From Chara braunii (Eukaryota; Streptophyta; Charophyceae; Charales; Characeae): a DNA stretch of 25,239 nt. Under the pieces are notes generated by a model. That model was given only the letters and a program-made list of their open reading frames with translations, did not search any database and had not been told where the DNA came from. This document shows, piece after piece, positions 18,513 through 25,239 of the stretch. The DNA lies in the NCBI GenBank assembly GCA_003427395.1, contig BFEA01000512.1, forward strand, positions 811,116-836,354. The letters are read 5' to 3'. The first letter of the stretch is position 1, and each line of letters starts with the position of its first letter. A program made the position numbers and the translations under genes.

Positions 18513-19435
18513 TGCGAGGAAAATGAGCGATAGCGAACATCAAAAACGAAGCAGCATCATACACATGAGACCAGATAGTCGAGACCTCGAACCAAAAGCA
18601 AAATTGCATCACGAGTCCCACCAAATAATAGTACAGCAAAAAAGTGACAACGTTCGAGTAGTCTCATCATCATCAACAAAGAGCCAATGTCGACATCCTA
18701 TCTGGCGCTCGGCGCCCAGACTACAAATGGCAGATCCTATCTAGCCTATCTACAATGCTGCTGGTGACGTCAACAGCTCCACGAAGTACGGGCAGATCTC
18801 GGCCAATGCCATTCGCTTCACGCACCAGGTATGTCTATTGTATCACTCACAACCTCGTTCCCCAACTCACAGATGCCACATGCACCCAAGGACCACCATG
18901 CGCCCCATCCAGCATACAGCAGCGCAACTCGGCTATGGCTGCCTGCTCCTTCCAGCTCGCCCGTGAGCGCGTGAGCGCTGGCCAGCGTTAGCGCAGCAGC
19001 GCTTGCGCAGCATGCAGCCAGTACCCGAATGTCCAATGCGTGGGCAGGCCCTTCCCTATATCGAAGTGGCCTGCTGCTGCGTGCGGTAATGCGGTACTGA
19101 GCCCCGGCCCAGAAGCTTCTGGTAGGCCCCACGAGGCTGAGCCTCAGTCCAAAGGAAACAGGCCCAGGGCCTGTGGTGGTTACTAGCGCCCAACTTCCCT
19201 CAGCCTTTGTTCGGTCCATGTTGTGTATCAGGCCCAGGGCCTGCCTCAGTTTCATACGATGAAAGGCAGCCTGGGCCTGGGTGCTTCCAACCAAACGGAG
19301 CTGCGCAACTGCCTGAATTTTCCCCAGTTGCGTAGAAGTCCAAAATAGGCCTCGGTCGGGCCTGCCTTCACTTAGGGCGGCCGACCTTGTTGATAACAGG
19401 GCCCAGTGGGGCTTATTGAGGCCTTGTGCTTCGCA
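18513..19435 (-). repeat. Nested element 5' LTR (923 bp)
   Basis: On the minus strand it runs from TGCGAAG (19435) to CCTCGCA (18513), with PBS following. It aligns with 3664-4579 throughout. The 5' end abuts + strand outer integrase at 19436, the mirror of the junction at 4579/4580. It contains the GGCGC hairpin (18704-18716), a TATA-like motif (19055-19063) and a short GAT/ATC repeat. Confidence 0.88.
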
Positions 19436-19439
19436 CAAT
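19436..19439. repeat. Target-site duplication of nested element, copy 2 (CAAT)
   Basis: CAAT follows the nested LTR end and precedes GCCTGAG of the outer integrase. It pairs with CTAT at 4580-4583 (read on the integrase-sense strand), one mismatch. Confidence 0.5.
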
Positions 19440-20395
19440 GCCTGAGACAGCCAGAACTGACCACATCATCAAGCTCTTTATGGATAACTGGGTACGTGAC
19501 TTCGGTCTACAGACGTCTATAGTTAGTGACAGGGACGTGAGATTCACCAGCGAACTGTGGCAAAGCACATCCCAACAGATGGGCACCCGGCTCCAAATGA
19601 CATCAGGGAACCACCCTGAGTCAAATGGCCAGGCTGAACAGATGAATCGTGTAGTACAGCACCTGCTTCGGCATTACATCAAGCCAAGTCAGGATGACTG
19701 GGACGAGAAGTTCCAGATCAGCACTGGACTTTCTATTACCTGAACAGCAGCAAAATGCATCACCTGGCAGCCTAGAGTTCGCTGTCAAATACGAACAGAT
19801 GCTGCAACACGCTGTAGAGCATATTACGAAAACTCAAGATGCCATGATTGCATCTGAGAACAGGCACAGACGTCAGTCTAACTTTCAGGCAGGTGAACGA
19901 GTCTGGGTAAAATCATCTGAACTAGGTCAAGAGTTGGGGATTTCACGCAAACTAATGCCACAGTACTTTGGGCCCTGGGAGATCTTAGACATTGTAGGGG
20001 ATCAACCAGATGGACCGTCAAACGTAATTCGCATTCCCACACACTTTGCGTACTTACCCTGTTTTCCATGCATCCAAGTTGGCACCTCTCGTTGTCACTG
20101 ACCAGTTTCCCTCAAGGAGATCAATGCTGCCCCCAACCATGGATGGACACGTGGACATTGACGATATCGTCGAGCACAACCTGATGCCTGTACCCAAGCC
20201 TCCAGGAAGGGGTCGACCGCCGAAGCCACAGATGCAATACCGAGTGCGATTCAGACATCACATTGATCCTCAAGAAGACCGGTGGTTCACAAGAGAGGAA
20301 CTAATGAAGACTGCTCCCCAAATTATCTCAAGTTATGAGAGAAATCTGAAAGGAAGCAGCCTATTCCATAAGAATTCTCAGAGGACTATCGAAGT

Positions 20396-20409
20396 AAAGG
20401 AGGAGGGAA
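20396..20409 (+). other. Polypurine tract of outer element
   Basis: AAAGGAGGAGGGAA directly precedes the 3' LTR start at 20410. It matches the nested PPT and is the plus-strand primer expected at this place. Confidence 0.82.
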
Positions 20410-21352
20410 TGCGAGGATCCAGGTCCTCGGCAGGCCTAAGGGGCCCCTGTTACATCTGCACCCGCCCTAAGTGAAGGTGGGCCTAACAAATCACGAGAAG
20501 CCCTCGGCTGTCAATTTCGTGTTTGGGGTCCAGGCAGTTTCAGACCAAGCAGCGAGGAAATTCCCCAGCCTTCTAGGCTTTTCCGAAAGCGCAGGCCCTG
20601 GGCGAGATTCGCAGCCTCATACACAGACAGTTGGGAGGGGCCCAGTAGCTGCACCAGAGGCGCAGCATCCTGGGGCCTACCGGAAGCTTCTGGGCCTAGG
20701 CCCTGGCCAGCCAGGCTGCGAAGGCAGGCAGGCTCTTTCCATATAGGAAAGAGCTCGCTGCCTGGAGGGTCATTCAGCACTTGCATGCTGGCGGCAGCAC
20801 TGCTGGAGAGGACGCTCGTGGGCTGCTGCTGGCGCTGAGAGGCAAGGTGCTAAGCGCGTGTGGAGCAGGGCCCTGCTGAGGGCAGCACCATAGCCCAGCC
20901 TCCATAGCTGGATGGGCTTGGACTACAGTGAGGCGCAGGGGTGGTCTTTGGTTGTACAGAGGGAAGATGTGGGAGTAAGTCAGGGGAGAGAGAGAAGGAT
21001 GATGATGATGATGATGATGTGAGGGCACATACCTGGTATTGGTGATTGGGCGACATCTTCAAGTACTTCGTGGGCTGCTAACGTCAACAGTTGCATTGTC
21101 AATTAGTAGGCAGACTGTAGCTGTGTAGGAAGTAGGCTGGGCACCGAGTGCCAATTAGGGAGATAGGGCCTGGACACTCGTGTTGGTGGTGGCGAGAGCA
21201 AGCTCTCATTGACATTGGTTTTCAGTGTTACGATTCTTCATTGGTGTTATATTGGTGCATTTCTGCTTTCTGGACACTGTGATACTATCTGGCCTTCAAT
21301 GTGATTGTGCATTCTAGACATTGTGATCTTGCTATTGCTCATTTTCCTTGCA
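20410..21352 (+). repeat. Outer element 3' LTR, complete (943 bp)
   Basis: TGCGAGG...CCTTGCA, preceded by PPT and followed by the GAAA duplication. It is the only complete outer LTR and serves as reference for the split 5' LTR (1877-2787 plus 9513-9598). By eye the copies differ at roughly 3-8 per cent of sites depending on segment, plus indels. It contains the ATATA palindrome (20732-20754), a longer GAT repeat than the 5' copy (about 20998-21019) and the hairpin variant GGCAC/GTGCC (21140-21152). Confidence 0.9.
20732..20754 (+). promoter_or_regulatory. TATA-like palindrome in outer 3' LTR
   Basis: Same 9-base arms around ATATA as at 2239-2261, fully conserved although neighbouring LTR sequence has diverged. 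Candidate core promoter or protein-binding site. Confidence 0.4.
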
Positions 21353-21356
21353 GAAA
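21353..21356. repeat. Target-site duplication GAAA, right copy
   Basis: Directly follows the outer 3' LTR and equals 1873-1876. Confidence 0.7.
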
Positions 21357-21452
21357 GGAAAACCGAAAAAAACAAAAAAAACAGAAAAAAAAGGGAAAAA
21401 AAAAGGAAAACGACGCCGCAAAGGTTCTTTTGGGGTGTGGAAAAGGCACCTT
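21357..21452. other. A-rich flank right of the composite element
   Basis: Poly-A-rich genomic sequence with runs broken by G/C. No gene. The matching pre-insertion neighbour is the A-rich sequence ending at 1876. Confidence 0.6.
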
Positions 21453-22965
21453 GGGCCAGGACCCACTAGCGCGGTATTATACCGTGGGACAGTAGCATGT
21501 GACACCCTTTTGGCATTTGAAAAATGGTTTCTATATTTTTTCAGATTTGAAAAACTCGCTTTCTGCGAGCTTAAGAAAGTATAATTCAGCTTAGGCCGCT
21601 CCCGTCGAGCCATGGAATTCGCCGCCACTTTTTCTTTTTCTGGGTGTGTGCTGCACTCAGCCAATGGGCCGGGTCCTCTGAAGGGCGTGCCTCTACTTAC
21701 TTTGAAGCGGCAGCTTCGGCTGCAGGGATACCCAGGATGGATCTTCAATAAGTGACTCTGGAAGTTCGTGATGAGGCGCGCCCCTTCGTGGGAAGGTTGG
21801 GCGCAGAGGCTTGGGGGGTGGTGAAGGAAAGAGTAAGGCGTAAGGAGGTAGAACCTGTGGGCACCTAGCGACTTGCGGTCTGCCTACCTGAGCGGGTTTC
21901 GATCACGTAACCGGTTTTCAACCAGGTACTCGTCCTCAAATTAGACCAGCGGGCCTACGAACTAAGTGGCAAAAAAAGGGGGTCGGGGGTTTGAACTGTC
22001 GACTCCGGCCAAGTAGCAGTGCTAGTTTCAGACCTGACCTGACGAGAAGTTCCTGGCAGTGTAGGGGAGCGCCAGTTTACTCCATCTTCCGACTCTTCAC
22101 GTCTTTTCATGGCGAGGAAGGAGTTGACGTTCTCGGGGCATGGCGCAACCATGACCGAGTCCGTCTCGGCTTGTAATTCCTTTCTTTCAGAGATTCTTCG
22201 GGATTTTGTTCTCGCATATTGCTGTCGCCTGTGGCGATTATGTGTCTTTCTGAGTCATCGTTCATGACTCTGTTGTGTTCGGTCTTACTTCATCTTTACC
22301 ATCGGGTCCTCTGAAGGGCGTTGCTGTCAGGTCATTACGATATTTGGCATTACACGCGACTTCGTTCTTTATTTTTTTCCTGCTTTTTTGTGCCTGCCCC
22401 CCAAAAAAAAAAGTCAGGAAAACATGATGCTGCTACAGTGATTTTGAAATAAAAGAAAATAGGAACAAATGGTGAAAGTGCATAGGGTAAACACTACACA
22501 GCCAAAACCTTTTCGCTTTTTCTGCATCTGTTGACTGTGTTGTGTTCGGTCTTACTCCATCTTTACCATCGGGTCCTCTGAAGAGCGTTGCTGTCAGGTC
22601 ATTACGATATTTGGCATTACACACGACTTTGTTCTTTTTTTTTTTCCTGCTTTTTTGTGCCCGCGAAACACTGTAGCAAGGTCACAATATTGCCCCCCCC
22701 CCCAAAAAAAAAAAAAAAAAGTCGGGAAAACATGACACTGCTACAGTGAATTTGAAATAAAAGAAAAAAGGAACAAATGGTGAAAGTGCATAGGGTACAC
22801 ACTACACAGCCAAAACCTTTTCGCTTTTTCTGCATCTGTTCAAAACTCAAGACTGCCGCACGATTTCCCCTCGAATCCATCGATGGCGTGTAGTAATCCA
22901 ACGCTGTCACACGTGATTGAAAACCGTAGTGCATGGTATAATATGGCGCTAGTGGGTCCTGGCCC
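21453..22965. mobile_element. Candidate non-autonomous DNA transposon bounded by inverted repeats
   Basis: The left end 21454-21483 (GGCCAGGACCCACTAGCGC, then GGTATTATACC) is repeated in inverted orientation at 22935-22964 with two mismatches. That gives about 30-bp terminal inverted repeats around 1.5 kb. No transposase frame lies between them and no convincing target duplication is visible (flanks ACCTT and CTGGA). The interior contains the 22266-22840 tandem duplication. Alternative: two inverted copies of a shorter dispersed repeat. Confidence 0.4.
22266..22840 (+). repeat. Tandem duplication, units 267 and 308 bp
   Basis: Unit 1 (22266-22532) and unit 2 (22533-22840) both start GACT-TGTTGTGTTCGGTCT and end TTTTTCTGCATCTGTT. 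They are closely similar except for about 35 extra bases in unit 2 (GCGAAACACTGTAGCAAGG... before the C run) and homopolymer length differences. A further copy of GGGTCCTCTGAAGGGCGT lies at about 21674. No coding. Confidence 0.85.
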
Positions 22966-23782
22966 CTGGATTACATCACAGTCATCCGGAGGGAAAAAAA
23001 AAAAAAAAAAAAAGCACCAATCACCTTCCTCAAAATCACTGCAGTAATTGCAGAACCCCCACAGCCAATGTCAATATGGTCGAGGGGGGAAAAAATACAA
23101 GTTTGAAAAACAAAAAAGTACGTAAGAAACATTCTAAATTTAACAAACTTTCATATTCCGACTTACCATAACTGAAGGTAGAGCTAGCTTGTGCGTAGGT
23201 AAATGAGTCAAAATTTAAAAAATTATTCTTTTTTGATGATCGTTGCACAGATTCACCTACGGGCTTACAAGTTCTGCTTCCTCTAAATGATCAGGTTCAA
23301 TGAACTTTTCACAACACCCCCAGTGGAAAACCACCGAGATCACCATGACCCGGATACTTCACCGGACCATTCAATCAGAAGGATCGACGCGGAGTGTGCA
23401 AAGGGCAGGGACATAATCAGCGCAAGCTGATGACTCACGCTAAAACATTATAAATTCAATGAATAATCAATTCCTCTTTTTTTGTTCTTCTTTTACAAGA
23501 AAGACTCAGCGCACCTCCACAGACAACCCAGGAAGCATGGCTACTGGGACCATTACCCCACTTAGGTGCCGGCGTTGGGATCTAGTCGAGAGACAGAAAT
23601 GGCCAAAAATCAGACCGCTGTCCTGACCCTGTTCAGGAAAAGGATAATTTTCTCTTTATATAAATAAAGACACCTAAGCCTTTTTAGTAGTTTTTTTATA
23701 TTTACTAGATGACCTGTTGCGGCTTCGCTCGCAAAAACAAATGCAACAGGTGATGCATGAATGGCGGAGGCAACTGGCCGAT

Positions 23783-23787
<5 letters not shown>
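22966..23787. other. Non-coding stretch, no gene recognised
   Basis: A/T-rich sequence with poly-A runs (22996-23013) and a TATATAAATA motif at 23657-23666. At 23711-23719 and 23739-23747, ACCTGTTGC and GCAACAGGT form a perfect 9-bp inverted repeat. Frames are short and none has a domain. Confidence 0.55.
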
Positions 23788-23842
<55 letters not shown>

Positions 23843-23854
23843 GCGCGCGCGCGC
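23788..23854. repeat. (CT)n followed by (CG)n microsatellite
   Basis: About 26 CT units to 23840, then ACGCGCGCGCGCGC. The alternating CG tract is a Z-DNA-type sequence. Frames across it encode only Ser-Leu or Arg-Glu repeats. Confidence 0.95.
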
Positions 23855-23895
23855 AAAAACTCCAAGAAAAGCATAATTGTGCCGCACTGTTTCAC

Positions 23896-24055
23896 TGGAC
23901 TGTCACCAACTCATCGCAGTCTGCCCATGACGCATTTGCGTGCGTGCGTGTATGTGTGTGTGTTTGTGTGCGCGCTGGACTGTCACCAGCTCGTCACAGT
24001 CTGCCCATGATGCATTTGCTTGCTTGTGTGTATGTGTGTGTGTTTGTGTGCGTGC
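23896..24055 (+). repeat. 80-bp tandem duplication with GT-rich tail
   Basis: 23896-23975 and 23976-24055 each start TGGACTGTCACCA, contain CAGTCTGCCCATGA-GCATTTGC, and end in a GTGTGTATGTGTGTG-type run. The copies are colinear without indels, with about ten substitutions. Confidence 0.85.
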
Positions 24056-24589
24056 TTGCGCTGGCGGGCGGGCAGGTGGGAGTCTGTGTGAGTGTGTATT
24101 GCCGCTATACACCACGTCTGTGAGTGTTGCCTTGTTCACTATGTGCAGGAGGGGAAAGGGCCGAACTGCTGCGCCAAACAGGGGACCGGCCCACCTGGAA
24201 CCGGGTTTTCCCCAGGCCTGGCAGCCCTAACTTCCGTTGGGCTGCGAACTTCTAATCTGGGCAGTTGGCCAACTGATACCGGGTGGACGGCCTGGATTGT
24301 CCAGTGATCTTAAAGTCCAAAAATCGGGTGACAATCCGAACCGTCGGGCCGGCGGACGGCCCGGATTGCAGATTTCTCACGTTAGCAATTTTTTATAAGT
24401 GTAGGGATATAACAGGTGGACCCACCGCGGCTACGCTAGCGGCCCCGAGGCCCGCCAATGTGGAAGCAAAGAGGGGATACAGCGCAAAAGCCTCACTCCA
24501 AACCCCCTCCGCAGTCAAGTTACAAAAAAGGAAAAAAGAAAAAAACGGAGAAGGAGAGCCTCCTTCCTTGTCCTTCCCTTTCTACCCTG
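24056..24589. other. GC-rich non-coding stretch
   Basis: Contains two short related blocks, GTGGACGGCCTGGATTG (about 24281) and GCGGACGGCCCGGATTG (about 24352), spaced about 70 bp apart. No gene recognised. Confidence 0.5.
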
Positions 24590-25239
24590 TGCGTGTCATG
24601 CCCATCTTCCCGGTGCTCGCCCTTCTCCCTCCCCCTCAGCCCGTTCCTCCTCCCTCCTGCTGGCCGTCCTCCCCCCATCCTCCCCTCTCGCTCATCATGC
24701 TTCCCCTCCTCCTCCCCCTCGTCCCATTTCTCCTCCCCCCATCGTCGCCCTTCCCCCTTCCCCTCACCCGGTTCCCCCTCCTTCTCCCGCTGGTCGTCCT
24801 CCCCCCCCTCTCGCCGCTCCCTCTCCTGCTCTTCCCTCTGCTCCTCCCCCACCCCTCCTCTTCCCGCTCCTCGTCCTGCCCCTCCCCTTCCCGCTCCTCA
24901 GGGTCCTCATCCCTGGCCCCCGTCCTCCTCCCGCTCGTCATCTTCCCACGGTCACCCCCTCCAAAATACTACTCAAAAAGAAGTGATCGCATGTCTTCCC
25001 TCACCTGCCTCGCGTATTCCGCCTCCTGCCATTTCCTGCTGCTTTTGCTCCCAAGCCCCCAGAAGCTCGTCCTCTTCCCGTCCGTCGGCCTCCTTCTCCC
25101 GCTCATCATCCTCCCCTCAACCTCCTGCTCGTCATCCTCCCGTCCTCCCACTCGTCATCCTCCCCTCCTCCTCTGCTCGTCATCCTTCCCTCCTCCTCCT
25201 GCTCGTCATCCTCCCCTCCTACCCCCGCTCGTCATCTTC
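24590..25239 (+). repeat. Long polypyrimidine tract ending in a 25-26-bp minisatellite
   Basis: About 640 bp of almost pure C/T on the + strand. From about 25122 it resolves into units CTCGTCATCCTCCCCTCCTC with variable ends, repeated about every 25-26 bp to the window edge. Related GCTCGTCATC copies occur earlier (near 24688, 24932, 25098). The minus-strand frames (Arg/Glu/Gly/Asp-rich) are a by-product of composition. It may adopt triplex (H-DNA) structure; inference. Confidence 0.75.

Larger units (their letters stand above)
19436..20474 (+). pseudogene. Outer element integrase C-terminal half with chromodomain-like tail
   Basis: Continues the outer integrase exactly where the N-half ends at 4580: MPETARTDHIIKLF, catalytic Asp in IVSDRDVRF, and catalytic Glu in ESNGQAEQMN. 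About 80-90 bp are missing near 19717 relative to the nested copy, which also shifts the frame. The GPY-like segment SRKLMPQYFGPWEILDIVG and a further frameshift at about 20045 lead into HTYPVF-type sequence and a chromodomain-like tail (VDIDDIVEHN...QYRVRF...EDRWFTREEL). No stop precedes the LTR, so the frame runs into it and ends at 20474. In the pre-inversion order it lies downstream of the nested element in the outer sense orientation. Confidence 0.87.
1877..21352 (+). mobile_element. Composite nested Ty3/gypsy retrotransposon (outer element containing an antisense nested element)
   Basis: Seen: four LTR sequences of two related types, two PBSs, two PPTs and two degenerate sets of gag-protease-RT-RNase H-integrase. 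The outer LTR starts at 1877 (TGCGAGG) and ends at 21352 (CCTTGCA), flanked by GAAA. The outer integrase is split at the same codon (after the DRFTKYARL region) by a second element lying antisense. A 6.8-kb inversion (2788-9598) now places the outer gag-pol on the minus strand. The order protease-RT-RNase H-integrase assigns both elements to Ty3/gypsy, and a chromodomain-like C-terminus suggests the chromovirus branch (family knowledge). All genes are disrupted. Insertion order and inversion are inferred from reciprocal junctions. Confidence 0.8.

Noticed and set aside
21970-22020. Possible tRNA T-arm-like sequence (GGGGGTTTGAACTG)
   Set aside because: No matching acceptor stem, anticodon arm or D-arm could be found around it on either strand.
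23705-23790. Short helical-looking frame (LLRLRSQKQMQQVMHEWRRQ)
   Set aside because: Only about 28 codons before the CT microsatellite, overlapping a perfect inverted repeat. No start, splice or homology support.
24520-24941. Arg/Glu/Gly/Asp-rich frames on the minus strand
   Set aside because: They reflect the polypyrimidine composition; overlapping frames are equally open, there are no splice sites, and no domain.
1-25239. CRISPR array, bacterial defence or phage system
   Set aside because: No direct-repeat/spacer array or prokaryotic gene organisation. Repeats here are microsatellites, minisatellites and LTRs.

Overview
The window looks like a piece of a large, repeat-rich nuclear genome of a plant or charophyte alga. 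The evidence is LTR retrotransposons with primer-binding sites matching the 3' end of plant initiator tRNA-Met (TGGTATC-GAGC type), a GT-AG flanked Gly/Ser/Pro-rich exon, and long GA/CT microsatellites. From memory the polyproteins resemble Ty3/gypsy elements of charophytes such as Chara; this is unchecked. I see no bacterial operon, CRISPR array, rRNA or tRNA gene.

Layout. 1-80 is a GA microsatellite. 81-1211 is non-coding. 1212-1756 is a probable internal exon on the minus strand. 1877-21352 is one composite retrotransposon flanked by a 4-bp GAAA target duplication. 21353-25239 is non-genic flank with a possible non-autonomous DNA transposon (about 21453-22965), tandem duplications, a second CT microsatellite and about 640 bp of nearly pure pyrimidine.

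The composite can be read as a history. An outer Ty3/gypsy element (+ orientation; LTRs at 1877 and 20410-21352) received a second, related element (LTRs 3664-4579 and 18513-19435), inserted antisense into its integrase gene. The two halves of the outer integrase meet at the same codon, with a 4-bp near-duplication CTAT/CAAT. A 6.8-kb block (2788-9598) then inverted. It carries the last 86 bp of the outer 5' LTR, the outer PBS, gag, protease, RT, RNase H and integrase N-half, the nested 3' LTR and the nested integrase C-half. Flipping it back restores both interrupted units with only about 2 and 6 bp missing. Smaller events sit inside: a 153-bp tandem duplication, a 280-bp inversion within the nested RT, an approximately 39-nt deletion that removes the RT catalytic motif, and about 2.7 kb of unrelated DNA in the nested gag, which holds an orphan exon-like reading frame (13753-14064).

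Every retroelement gene is broken by frameshifts, stops or lost catalytic residues, so neither element can be autonomous. The stops and several active-site losses are largely C-to-T type changes in CAG/CTG context, as expected from long-term CHG methylation. I found no new functional system. The most informative content is the rearrangement history and a few conserved LTR structures.
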